A stretch of DNA of 64,000 bases from Tissierellia bacterium (GCA_012513395.1 JAAZCH010000009.1:1-64000); one strand, 5' to 3'; positions 7,411 through 14,226 are shown, numbered from the stretch's first letter. The notes: generated by a model from the letters alone, not told the origin. A program made the numbers and translations.

Positions 7411-9655
7411 AAATAAAATAATAATATTAACAGGTCCAACTGGGGTAGGAAAAACTAAACATTCCATTAGCCTAGCTAAAGAAATCAATGGAGAAATAAT
7501 TTCCTGTGACTCTTTTCAAATTTATAAATATATGGACATTGGAACTGCCAAGGTGACTAAAGAAGAAGCTGGTGGTGTTATCCATCATAATATTGATATA
7601 GTAAATCCTGACGAAGACTTTAATGTTGCTTTGTTTAAAAAAAGGACTGAATCGCTAATAAAGGATATTCACAGCAGAGGAAAAGTTCCGATTTTAACAG
7701 GTGGAACAGGTTTATATTTGCATTCACTAATATATGATTTAGATTTTACTGGAGGCAGTAAAGATTCTGAAATAAGAGAAAAGATTGAAAAAGAGATTAA
7801 TGACTTTGGTTTACAAAGTGTTTATACAAAACTTATAAACATCGATAAGAATTTATCTAATTATTTGGAAATTAATAATAGGCATAGGATAATAAGAGCA
7901 TATGAAATGTATCTGGTGACAGGTAAAAATCCAATTGAGCATTTAGATGAATTTAGGTCAAGAAAATCAAAATATGATTTTTTATATCTTATCATAAATG
8001 ATAATAGGGAAATGCTCTATGAAAATATTAATATAAGAGTAGACCAAATGATTAAAGAAGGTCTACTAGCAGAAATTACAAATTTATTAGAAAAGGGTTA
8101 TGATTTCAATTTAAGATCATTTAAGGCCATAGGCTATAAGGAATTTAAAGATTATTTCAAAGGTCTTATTAGTCTTGATGACGTAATAGATAAAATCAAA
8201 CAACATTCTAGAAACTATGCCAAAAGACAAATCACCTGGTTTAAAAGGGTAGACGAAGGTATTTGGCTGAATAAAAATGAATATAGTAGTGAAGAAGAAT
8301 TTTACAATGTGTTGCTAAAAAAAACAAAGGAGTTTTTGCTTGATGAAAGGAGTTTTTGCTTGATGAATGAAATAAATGATTTTCTCATAAATCGTTATGA
8401 TGTAACAAAAGAACAAATAGAATTTGTAGAAAATTCCATGAAGGAAATTTCTTACAGATTCTTGGAATTAGATAAAATTAGAGAGTATAATCAATATAAA
8501 GTACTTTCAGCTTTTAATGACAATAGGCTTAGTGCAACAGATTTTTACTGGACTACAGGTTATGGGTACGGAGATATTGGCAGAGATAAAGTAGAAGCAA
8601 TATATTCTACCATATTCAACACTGAAGACTCCTTAGTAAGACCAACCATAGCTTCAGGAACCCATGCAATAAACTTAGTTCTAAGTGGATTATTAAAACA
8701 TGGAGATGAGATGATTGAAATCTCAGGAACTCCATATGATACATTGAAAGATGTTATAGGTTTGAATAGGGGAGACAATACAGGCTCTTTAATTGATAAT
8801 GGAATTTTGTATAAGGAAGTGCCTTTAAAAGAAGGTAGAATCGATGTAGAAGCTGTTTTGAAAGCAATTGGACCTTCTACTAAGCTTTTAGCTATACAGA
8901 GATCTACTGGATATAGCGATAGAGAAGCTATTACAATAGAAGATATGGAATATGCAATATCTTTCATTAAAAAGAAACATCCTAATATAATTATTTTTGT
9001 AGATAATTGTTATGGAGAATTTACTGATTATAAAGAACCTAGTGACATAGGAGCAGATATTTTAGCAGGCTCTTTAATAAAAAATCCTGGTGGAGGGATT
9101 GCAGTTTCTGGCGGATACATTACAGGAAAAAAGAATCTTATAAAATTAGTTTCAAATAGATTGACTTCTCCTGGTCTTGGCAAAGAAGTAGGATTAAGCT
9201 TTGGAACTACAAGGGGAACGCTGCAAGGTCTATTCTTAGCTCCATTAGTCGTTAACCAAAGTTTAAAAGGAGCTGTATTACTAGGTCAAGTATATAAGAA
9301 TTTAGGTTTTAAAATAGTACCTGAAATTAACTCAACAAGGTCAGATATTATTCAAGGAATTGAATTTAATAATCCTGAAATTGTAAAATCATTTTGCAGA
9401 TCAATACAGGAAGCTTCTGCGGTAGATTCTCATGTAACGCCAATGCCAAGCGGTATGCCAGGTTACGAAAATGAAATCATAATGGCCGCTGGTGGATTTA
9501 TTGATGGTTCATCTATTGAAATGAGTGCTGATGGACCACTCAGAGTTCCTTATTACGTTTATTATCAAGGAGGTTTGAGTATAGACCAAATTAAGTTAGC
9601 CATACTTATATCATTGAAAAACCTAGAAAGGGAAGGTTTTATTAATATAAATTAA
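7403..9655 (+). CDS. miaA: MiaA fused in frame to a methionine gamma-lyase family protein
   Basis: Residues 1-315 are tRNA dimethylallyltransferase (MiaA), which adds the prenyl group to A37. Visible motifs are the P-loop GPTGVGKT, DSFQIYKYMDIGTAK, TGGTGLYLHS and the late KRQITWFK. Residues 321-750 are a complete YnbB-type, PLP-dependent protein. They are joined by a five-residue link (RSFCL) made by a 20-bp tandem duplication at 8326-8365. With a single repeat copy, MiaA would end at residue 315 and the next gene would begin at an overlapping ATG. The second copy keeps its ribosome site and ATG at 8363, so both a fusion and a separate second protein are possible. A sequencing or assembly duplication is the main alternative. 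Confidence 0.85.
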   Translation: MDKNKIIILTGPTGVGKTKHSISLAKEINGEIISCDSFQIYKYMDIGTAKVTKEEAGGVIHHNIDIVNPDEDFNVALFKKRTESLIKDIHSRGKVPILTGGTGLYLHSLIYDLDFTGGSKDSEIREKIEKEINDFGLQSVYTKLINIDKNLSNYLEINNRHRIIRAYEMYLVTGKNPIEHLDEFRSRKSKYDFLYLIINDNREMLYENINIRVDQMIKEGLLAEITNLLEKGYDFNLRSFKAIGYKEFKDYFKGLISLDDVIDKIKQHSRNYAKRQITWFKRVDEGIWLNKNEYSSEEEFYNVLLKKTKEFLLDERSFCLMNEINDFLINRYDVTKEQIEFVENSMKEISYRFLELDKIREYNQYKVLSAFNDNRLSATDFYWTTGYGYGDIGRDKVEAIYSTIFNTEDSLVRPTIASGTHAINLVLSGLLKHGDEMIEISGTPYDTLKDVIGLNRGDNTGSLIDNGILYKEVPLKEGRIDVEAVLKAIGPSTKLLAIQRSTGYSDREAITIEDMEYAISFIKKKHPNIIIFVDNCYGEFTDYKEPSDIGADILAGSLIKNPGGGIAVSGGYITGKKNLIKLVSNRLTSPGLGKEVGLSFGTTRGTLQGLFLAPLVVNQSLKGAVLLGQVYKNLGFKIVPEINSTRSDIIQGIEFNNPEIVKSFCRSIQEASAVDSHVTPMPSGMPGYENEIIMAAGGFIDGSSIEMSADGPLRVPYYVYYQGGLSIDQIKLAILISLKNLEREGFININ
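8326..8365 (+). repeat. 20-bp perfect tandem duplication at the miaA/ynbB junction
   Basis: The unit AAAGGAGTTTTTGCTTGATG occurs at 8326-8345 and again at 8346-8365, and the match continues 2 nt further. Each copy holds an AAGGAG ribosome site and an ATG. Because 20 is not a multiple of three, the duplication moves the MiaA frame past its inferred original TGA and into the downstream gene. Confidence 0.97.
8363..9655 (+). CDS. Methionine gamma-lyase family (YnbB, 'aluminum resistance') protein; alternative internal start
   Basis: From this ATG the product is 430 residues, close to the family size of about 420. It is preceded by AAGGAG at proper spacing (second copy of the duplication). The family has a PLP-dependent cystathionine/methionine lyase fold. 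The likely PLP lysine is in GSLIKNPGGG, with further conserved blocks ATDFYWTTGYGYGD and RPTIASGTHAINL. Substrate is uncertain: family members are called aluminum-resistance or methionine gamma-lyase-like proteins, but the role is not settled. The same frame continues upstream into miaA, so this entry is the internal-start version of the fused frame. In other Firmicutes hfq often lies between miaA and this gene; here it does not. Confidence 0.75.
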   Translation: MNEINDFLINRYDVTKEQIEFVENSMKEISYRFLELDKIREYNQYKVLSAFNDNRLSATDFYWTTGYGYGDIGRDKVEAIYSTIFNTEDSLVRPTIASGTHAINLVLSGLLKHGDEMIEISGTPYDTLKDVIGLNRGDNTGSLIDNGILYKEVPLKEGRIDVEAVLKAIGPSTKLLAIQRSTGYSDREAITIEDMEYAISFIKKKHPNIIIFVDNCYGEFTDYKEPSDIGADILAGSLIKNPGGGIAVSGGYITGKKNLIKLVSNRLTSPGLGKEVGLSFGTTRGTLQGLFLAPLVVNQSLKGAVLLGQVYKNLGFKIVPEINSTRSDIIQGIEFNNPEIVKSFCRSIQEASAVDSHVTPMPSGMPGYENEIIMAAGGFIDGSSIEMSADGPLRVPYYVYYQGGLSIDQIKLAILISLKNLEREGFININ

Positions 9656-9656
9656 A

Positions 9657-9685
9657 TTGCAAAATAATCCTTCATGTCGTATAAT
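9657..9685 (+). promoter_or_regulatory. Promoter of the recombinase gene
   Basis: TTGCAA (9657-9662), a 17-bp spacer and TATAAT (9680-9685). The expected start point, near 9692, falls in the right arm of the palindrome. The -35 begins just after the ynbB stop codon. Confidence 0.65.
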
Positions 9686-9708
9686 AATAATTATACGACA
9701 TGAAGGAT
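9667..9708. repeat. Perfect 19-bp inverted repeat over the promoter (operator-like dyad)
   Basis: ATCCTTCATGTCGTATAAT at 9667-9685 and its exact reverse complement at 9690-9708 are separated by AATA. The left arm contains the -10 hexamer and the right arm the expected transcription start. No U-run follows on the plus strand, so it is not a standard terminator for ynbB. It could be a repressor site, or a hairpin in read-through RNA. Confidence 0.9.
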
Positions 9709-9724
9709 GAAGAAAGGCAAAAAT

Positions 9725-10687
9725 ATGAGAAATAATATTGTAGATGACTGGATTGATTATTTGGAGTCTATTAAGGAAAACTCTTCCAATACAATTAAAT
9801 CGTACGAAAGCGATGTTATAAATTTTCTACAGTTTGTCAAACATCGTTATGAATTAACTAATTGTTCTTTAGAAGAAATTTCTGAATTAGATATTGGCAA
9901 CTTAGATGAATCTATAATAAAAAAAATTGGAATAAGAGATTTAATTGCTTATATTAGTTATACTGATAAGCATTTAAATAACTCTTCGTCCACCAGATCG
10001 CGAAAGCTTTCATCTCTTAGAAGTTTTTTTAATTATTTATATAAGATAATTAATCTATTAGATAATAATCCCATGTCATTGTTAGATGGGCCAAAAATTC
10101 CAAAAAGGATGCCTCATTATTTAGAATTAGAAGAAGTTCAAAGACTTTTAAATGCAATTTTAGAAAATGATGATGAATTCTATAAGCTTAGAGACTATTC
10201 TATTATAATGCTATTTTTAAACACTGGTTTGAGGCTTTCAGAGCTTGTTAATATACATATAAGTCACTTAAACAAGGATAAATCCATTAGAATAATTGGC
10301 AAAGGTAATAAAGAGAGGCTAATATATTTAAATAATTCTGTGATCGAATCAATAAATGATTATATGGAAGTTAGACCAGATTCTGATATAGATAATATTT
10401 TTATAAATAAAGCTGGAGATCAATTTCTAGGACCTAGAGGCATACAATATATGGTAAATAAATATCTGAAAAAATGCGGTTTAGGTGGAAAATACTCACC
10501 TCACAGTCTTAGGCATACTGCTGCCACCCTTTTATATCAATACGGAAATGTAGATATTAGAACTTTGCAAATTATTCTTGGTCATGAAAGTGTTTCGACT
10601 ACTCAAATATATACTCATGTAAATTCTACTCAAATCAGAGAAGCTATCGATTTAAATCCAATTAAAGACTTAAATTTAAAAAAATAA
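9725..10687 (+). CDS. Xer-type tyrosine recombinase
   Basis: A 320-residue site-specific recombinase of the XerC/XerD class, the family that resolves chromosome dimers. The N-terminal SAM-like core-binding domain covers about residues 1-105. The catalytic domain shows Arg in TGLRLSEL near 168, Lys in GKGNKERL near 195, the HxxR box HSLRHT near 260, His in LGHES near 286 and the nucleophile Tyr in QIYTHVN near 296. I chose the ATG at 9725 because AAAGG lies 7 nt upstream. An in-frame ATG at 9707 lies inside the palindrome and has poor spacing. The sequence alone does not say whether it is XerC, XerD or a lone recombinase. There are no phage genes nearby. Confidence 0.9.
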   Translation: MRNNIVDDWIDYLESIKENSSNTIKSYESDVINFLQFVKHRYELTNCSLEEISELDIGNLDESIIKKIGIRDLIAYISYTDKHLNNSSSTRSRKLSSLRSFFNYLYKIINLLDNNPMSLLDGPKIPKRMPHYLELEEVQRLLNAILENDDEFYKLRDYSIIMLFLNTGLRLSELVNIHISHLNKDKSIRIIGKGNKERLIYLNNSVIESINDYMEVRPDSDIDNIFINKAGDQFLGPRGIQYMVNKYLKKCGLGGKYSPHSLRHTAATLLYQYGNVDIRTLQIILGHESVSTTQIYTHVNSTQIREAIDLNPIKDLNLKK

Positions 10688-10706
10688 CGCATCAGAATGC
10701 GTTATT
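10683..10706. terminator. Bidirectional terminator between the recombinase and the LysM gene
   Basis: AATAACGCAT, loop CAGA, ATGCGTTATT gives a perfect 10-bp stem. It is followed by T-rich sequence on the plus strand and by a strong T-run on the minus strand. It separates two convergent genes and includes the stop codons of both. Confidence 0.85.
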
Positions 10707-11040
10707 TTATGTTTTTAGGTAGCTTGACACCTTGTCCTATATTCAAATCAGAACCCCCATTTAAATCCATTGTGATTGACACCACGTCTCTGAAGTCTAT
10801 ATTGTTGGGTTTTTCAATTCTATTATAATTATCTTTTACAATATTCCATATTGTATCTCCATTTTTTGCAGTTACTAAGAAATATTCAGCTGAATCTAAT
10901 GTTTCATCACTGAAGTATATATAGTCATCGATTTCTTGTCCAGGAACTCTAATTATATTAATTCCTAGATTTAATAATACAAAAATCATTATCACACTTA
11001 AGATTCTAATTTTATGCTTTAAATTTAATTTATTTTTCAT
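10702..11040 (-). CDS. YneA-like LysM protein, probable SOS cell-division inhibitor
   Basis: A 112-residue protein with an N-terminal membrane segment (about residues 10-28, ILSVIMIFVLLNLGINII) and an extracellular C-terminal LysM domain (about 50-110, from KNGDTIWNIVKDNY to GVKLPKN) that should bind peptidoglycan. Size, layout and position divergent from lexA match YneA of Bacillus, which delays division during the SOS response. Sequence identity to YneA cannot be judged here. The start is the ATG at 11040, because GGAGG lies 5 nt upstream; an earlier in-frame ATG would place that GGAGG inside the coding region. LexA-type boxes lie between it and lexA. Confidence 0.8.
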   Translation of the reverse strand: MKNKLNLKHKIRILSVIMIFVLLNLGINIIRVPGQEIDDYIYFSDETLDSAEYFLVTAKNGDTIWNIVKDNYNRIEKPNNIDFRDVVSITMDLNGGSDLNIGQGVKLPKNIK

Positions 11041-11063
11041 GATAGCCTCCATACGTTGGTTCG

Positions 11064-11075
11064 CAACATTTGTTC
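11064..11075. promoter_or_regulatory. LexA (SOS) box-like site 1
   Basis: CAAC-ATTT-GTTC, one mismatch from the Gram-positive core GAAC-N4-GTTC. It lies 24 nt upstream of the yneA-like start. Confidence 0.55.
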
Positions 11076-11091
11076 TGTATTAATAATAACT

Positions 11092-11103
11092 GAACAGATG
11101 TTC
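11092..11103. promoter_or_regulatory. LexA (SOS) box 2, perfect core
   Basis: GAAC-AGAT-GTTC, flanked by T and A so that the outer 14 nt are symmetric (TGAACAGATGTTCA). It lies centrally in the divergent yneA-like/lexA region and is a full match to the Bacillus-type SOS operator core. Confidence 0.88.
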
Positions 11104-11130
11104 ATTGTCAATATGTTTTTTAAATAAAAT

Positions 11131-11142
11131 GAACTAATGTTT
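11131..11142. promoter_or_regulatory. LexA (SOS) box-like site 3
   Basis: GAAC-TAAT-GTTT, one mismatch from the core. It overlaps the start of the proposed lexA -35, which is where an autorepressor would be expected to bind. Confidence 0.6.
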
Positions 11143-11168
11143 GTTTTATTTTTACTTGTGTGGTAAAA
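11141..11168 (+). promoter_or_regulatory. lexA promoter
   Basis: TTGTTT (11141-11146), 16-bp spacer, TAAAAT (11163-11168). The -35 touches SOS box 3. Confidence 0.55.
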
Positions 11169-11192
11169 TATTTACAAAGATAGGTGATGACG

Positions 11193-11813
11193 ATGTATGA
11201 AGATTTAAATCAAAAAGAAATGGAAATTTTATTCTTTATAAAAAAAATAATTGAGACTCAAGGTTTCTCCCCTACTGTTAGAGAAATCTGCAAAGGTGTT
11301 GGGTTGAAAAGTCCTTCCTCTGTACATGGATATTTAGAAAGACTAGAAGCAAAAGGTTATATTGAAAAGTCTGCTATGAAAAATCGAACTGTCATAATAA
11401 AAAATCAAGACAGTGATATGATGTTAGCAAAAAAACAAACAGTAGACATACCTATCATTGGTAGAGTTGCTGCAGGAAGTCCTATTCTTGCTTCTGAGAA
11501 TATAGAAGATACATTTCCTATTCCTACAAATCTAGCAGAAAATAAAGATTTGTTTATGCTAAAAGTTTTTGGTGAAAGCATGATAAATATAGGAATTTTG
11601 GATGGAGATTATGTGCTTATTGAAAAAAGATCTACTGCAAAAAATGGAGATATAGTTTTAGCATTGATTGATGATTCTGCGACTATAAAGAGATTTTTTA
11701 AGGAAAATGGAAGTTTTAGGCTGCAACCAGAAAATGATAATATGGATCCAATTATTACCAATGATTTAGAAATTTTAGGACATGTAATTGGGTTATATAG
11801 AGATTTGATGTGA
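11193..11813 (+). CDS. lexA: LexA repressor
   Basis: LexA represses SOS genes and cleaves itself when RecA is activated. The 206-residue product has an N-terminal winged helix (about 1-70, with GFSPTVREICKGVGLKSPSS). The Ala-Gly cleavage site is in RVAAGSP near residue 92. The catalytic Ser is in GESM near 128 and the catalytic Lys in ATIKRF near 166, so autoproteolysis should work. I prefer the ATG at 11193, with AGGTG upstream; GTG at 11184 and ATG at 11187 are in frame. Three SOS-type boxes upstream suggest autoregulation. A strong terminator follows. Confidence 0.95.
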   Translation: MYEDLNQKEMEILFFIKKIIETQGFSPTVREICKGVGLKSPSSVHGYLERLEAKGYIEKSAMKNRTVIIKNQDSDMMLAKKQTVDIPIIGRVAAGSPILASENIEDTFPIPTNLAENKDLFMLKVFGESMINIGILDGDYVLIEKRSTAKNGDIVLALIDDSATIKRFFKENGSFRLQPENDNMDPIITNDLEILGHVIGLYRDLM

Positions 11814-11817
11814 TTTT

Positions 11818-11864
11818 AAAAGACAAGTTCTACCAAAACGATTTAGAATAGAACTTGTCTTTTT
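11818..11864. terminator. Bidirectional terminator after lexA
   Basis: AAAAGACAAGTTCTA (11818-11832) pairs with TAGAACTTGTCTTTT (11849-11863) across a 16-nt loop, with T-runs on both strands. It ends lexA on plus and the ABC transporter operon on minus. Confidence 0.88.
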
Positions 11865-11866
11865 TA

Positions 11867-12679
11867 TTATATTATTAAATCTTTTCTTTCATAATTTACA
11901 TTGCCGATTAGTAAAAATAAAATTGATGGAATTAAACTTCCTATTAACCAAGATATTACTAACCTTGATACGTCATAGTTGTACGTTTCTTGAAGAGTTC
12001 TCAATGGAATAAATTCGTGTAAGGGTATATTTATCATTTTTCCACTTACTAAAACGTTTAATAACAATAGTGCTAATATGATTATGGTGCCTACTCCACC
12101 TAGGCCTGTTGTTCTCTTTGAAAAAGAAGAAATCATAATTCCTAGTGAAAGAAACAAGAATCCTTGAAGGAATATAGTTATAAAGTCGTTAACTTGACTC
12201 CTTATAGTTTCTATAAAAGATACATCACCGACATAAGAATAAGCATAGCTGGTAGCTAGTAATAGAGCAACAACTAAAATTAAAAGATTTGATATGTTTG
12301 CAATAAGTTTATATAGTAAAATTTCACCTCTGGATATAGGATTGATATAAATATATTCAATAGTCCCAAATCCTTGTTCTCTTGCTAGAGAACCTAATCC
12401 TATATTTAGTGCAAATATAGATACCATAAGAGAAATAAATATTAATAGTGTATTATAATACAAACGCAAATTACTAAATGCTTCAACTCCTAGTGGAAAA
12501 ATAACATTTTTAATTGTCTCAGGCATATCGTTTAAATTTGTCTCGACTATTGGTTGTACACTAGGATCATTTATGATAGGAAAAGCTAATAGAAACATGG
12601 TGACAATAATTACTAAAAATACAAACCATGTTATTTGTTTTCCAAAATTGACTTTGTATTCATTAATTAGTATCGACAT
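11867..12679 (-). CDS. ABC transporter permease (ABC-2 type)
   Basis: A 270-residue polytopic membrane protein with about six hydrophobic segments: near residue 20 (ITWFVFLVIIVTMFLLAF), 75 (LLIFISLMVSIFALNIGLG), 130 (ISNLLILVVALLLA), 170 (FLQGFLFLSLGIMI), 195 (VGTIIILALLLLNVLV) and 250 (SWLIGSLIPSILFLLIG). LGSLAREQGFGTIEYIYINP is typical of ABC-2 permeases. Its first codons overlap the 3' end of the ATPase gene by 17 nt, so the two should form one exporter. The substrate cannot be inferred; members of this class export drugs, lantibiotics or ions such as Na+. Confidence 0.85.
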   Translation of the reverse strand: MSILINEYKVNFGKQITWFVFLVIIVTMFLLAFPIINDPSVQPIVETNLNDMPETIKNVIFPLGVEAFSNLRLYYNTLLIFISLMVSIFALNIGLGSLAREQGFGTIEYIYINPISRGEILLYKLIANISNLLILVVALLLATSYAYSYVGDVSFIETIRSQVNDFITIFLQGFLFLSLGIMISSFSKRTTGLGGVGTIIILALLLLNVLVSGKMINIPLHEFIPLRTLQETYNYDVSRLVISWLIGSLIPSILFLLIGNVNYERKDLII

Positions 12680-13700
12680 TCCTAGCCTCCTGTGCCTCTT
12701 CCATATCTTCAGATTTTATTACAATTGTACTACCCTCAACTTTACTCTCAACAATATAGCTAGAAGGTTCATCTGGTTTTTTATTTTCACTTTTTTCAAA
12801 TATAATTTCTTCATTCTTATCTGTACCTAAAACAATATCTTTTTCAATGATTGTCAATTTTTCATTCAAAGTAGAGTCTTCGACAGAAAAGTCAATTAAA
12901 CCAGATTTATAAATAGCCTCAGCCAATAAATCTAAAGAAGAATTATAATAAAAAACAGTTTCGTTGCCACTTCTTACCAGCTTAGCTCCAATGCCAGTGA
13001 AGATACCCTTATCTACATCTTTATCATAATATTTTAATATCTTATCATTAGATAATTTATTACTTTGATCTTCCTCTTCGATTATTTCTCTGTTATGCAG
13101 GTAATAAATATTGTCACAAATACTTTGAGCTTCTTTTAGATTGGAGGTAGATATCAGTATCGAAGCTCCTTCTCTATTTTTTTCTTCTAGTATGTCATAA
13201 AGTTTAACCCTTGATTTTGAATCTGTTATAGACTCTGGTTCATCAAGAATAATTAATTCAGAATTAGAAACTAAGCCATTAATTACAGCTAATTTTCTTC
13301 TATCTAATGGAGATAAATTTCCAATTTTGTTTGCAAGTTTCATTTCAAAATAATCAATTAAAAAATCAATTTCTCCATTGTTTTTAGTTCTTCTTGTTCT
13401 CAATGTATTCTTCAAAAGAGCCATTGGTCTCGCGCTGTTGTCAAACCAATTAGATTGTGGTATTACTCCTATATTTTTTTTTATTTCCTTACTATCTCTA
13501 ATAGAGTCCATACCAAATACAGTTATATCACCAGTTTTTGGTCTATAGAAATTCAACAGTAACTTTAGAAGTGTTGTTTTACCTGAGCCAGGCTTTCCCA
13601 CTATACCAAGTATCTCACCCTTTTTCATTTTAATATACGTAGGCTTTAATTTGAAATTATATACATTTTTAGTAACGTTGTTAAACTCGATTATATTCAT
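12663..13700 (-). CDS. ABC transporter ATP-binding protein with degenerate motifs
   Basis: A 345-residue nucleotide-binding subunit. Walker A GKPGSGKTTLL, the Q-loop (GVIPQS) and Walker B LIILDEPE are normal. The signature reads NLSPLDRRKL instead of LSGGQ or LSKGM. The H-switch region reads ISTSNLKEA, with Ser where the catalytic His normally sits. A C-terminal extension of about 120 residues is rich in Glu and Lys and has no recognisable domain. The normal Walker motifs suggest ATP binding; efficient hydrolysis is doubtful. It has its own promoter and AAGGAG site, and the permease gene overlaps its end. Confidence 0.85.
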   Translation of the reverse strand: MNIIEFNNVTKNVYNFKLKPTYIKMKKGEILGIVGKPGSGKTTLLKLLLNFYRPKTGDITVFGMDSIRDSKEIKKNIGVIPQSNWFDNSARPMALLKNTLRTRRTKNNGEIDFLIDYFEMKLANKIGNLSPLDRRKLAVINGLVSNSELIILDEPESITDSKSRVKLYDILEEKNREGASILISTSNLKEAQSICDNIYYLHNREIIEEEDQSNKLSNDKILKYYDKDVDKGIFTGIGAKLVRSGNETVFYYNSSLDLLAEAIYKSGLIDFSVEDSTLNEKLTIIEKDIVLGTDKNEEIIFEKSENKKPDEPSSYIVESKVEGSTIVIKSEDMEEAQEARNVDTN

Positions 13701-13723
13701 TTTGAAATCTCCTTATTTAATTT

Positions 13724-13752
13724 ATTATAAAGAATATCTTATATAAAATCAA
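13724..13752 (-). promoter_or_regulatory. Promoter of the ABC transporter operon
   Basis: On the minus strand: TTGATT (13752-13747), exactly 17 bp, TATAAT (13729-13724), about 25 nt upstream of the ATPase start. Confidence 0.8.
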
Positions 13753-13790
13753 TGTTTACTTCTCGGTAGATTGTGAATTGGAATAAAATT

Positions 13791-13858
13791 AAAAAAAATA
13801 GAGTCACCCGATGAAATTAAAATTGAATACAAAATCTAATTTTAATTCGAACAACTCT
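13791..13858 (-). terminator. Terminator after the tRNA cluster
   Basis: On the minus strand a long imperfect stem (AGAGT with ACTCT, plus AATTAAAATT with AATTTTAATT) is followed by ATTTTTTTT. It ends the His-Leu-Arg tRNA transcript upstream of the ABC operon promoter. Confidence 0.65.
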
Positions 13859-13863
13859 GTTTA

Positions 13864-13939
13864 TGGCGCACCCGGAGGGATTCGAACCCCCGACCAACTG
13901 GTTCGAAGCCAGCGACTCTATCCACTGAGCTACGAGTGC
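13864..13939 (-). tRNA. tRNA-Arg (anticodon TCG)
   Basis: The acceptor arms GCACTCG and CGGGTGC pair with one G-U. The D-arm, the anticodon loop CTTCGAA (anticodon TCG, reading CGA) and the T-arm GGGTTCGAATCCC are all present. CCA is encoded (complement of 13864-13866). It is the last gene of the three-tRNA transcript. Confidence 0.95.
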
Positions 13940-13949
13940 TTATAAATAG

Positions 13950-13974
13950 AAAAAACCTTTATATAAAAGGTTTT
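13950..13974 (-). terminator. Hairpin with T-run between tRNA-Leu and tRNA-Arg
   Basis: The minus strand reads AAAACCTTT, loop, AAAGGTTTTTT just after tRNA-Leu. It looks like a weak A/U-rich terminator or a processing hairpin inside the tRNA cluster. If it is efficient, tRNA-Arg would be made at a lower level. Confidence 0.55.
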
Positions 13975-13977
13975 AAA

Positions 13978-14061
13978 TGGTGCGGGAAAGAGGACTTGAA
14001 CCCCCACGTCAATGACACTAGATCCTAAGTCTAGCGCGTCTGCCAATTCCGCCATTCCCGC
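13978..14061 (-). tRNA. tRNA-Leu (anticodon TAG)
   Basis: A class II tRNA of 84 nt including encoded CCA. The acceptor GCGGGAA pairs with TTCCCGC, the anticodon stem CTAGA/TCTAG closes the loop CTTAGGA (anticodon TAG, reading CUA/CUN), and a long variable arm follows. Confidence 0.95.
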
Positions 14062-14067
14062 ATTATA

Positions 14068-14145
14068 TGGGGTGGATAGTGGGATTCGAACCCACGATCT
14101 CCAGAGCCACAATCTGGCGCCTTAACCAACTCGGCTATACCCACC
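14068..14145 (-). tRNA. tRNA-His (anticodon GTG)
   Basis: The acceptor GTGGGTA pairs with TATCCAC. The extra G at -1 is encoded opposite C73, as required for tRNA-His. The anticodon loop is TTGTGGC (anticodon GTG). CCA is encoded. It is the first gene of the cluster. Confidence 0.96.
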
Positions 14146-14165
14146 ATATTTGAGTAACGAACATT

Positions 14166-14194
14166 AGTATATCAAAACAATGATCAATTGTCAA
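14166..14194 (-). promoter_or_regulatory. tRNA cluster promoter (His-Leu-Arg)
   Basis: On the minus strand TTGACA (14194-14189), 17 bp, TATACT (14171-14166): a near-perfect sigma-A promoter starting about 15 nt before tRNA-His. The 13701-14226 stretch without protein genes is thus explained by a tRNA operon, two terminators and two promoters. Confidence 0.9.
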
Positions 14195-14226
14195 ATATTT
14201 TTTACATATTTATAGTGTCAATGTTT

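Noticed and set aside
9667..9708. Palindrome read as a terminator for ynbB
   Set aside because: No U-run follows on the plus strand, and a well-spaced promoter lies within it; regulatory dyad preferred.
13930..14112. Minus-strand ORF of 60 codons over the tRNA genes
   Set aside because: It is read through tRNA-Leu and parts of its neighbours; its peptide is the usual spurious product of tRNA sequence and it has no ribosome site.
14216..14221. Second TTGACA on the minus strand upstream of the tRNA genes
   Set aside because: No -10 at 16-18 bp; the promoter at 14166-14194 is far better.
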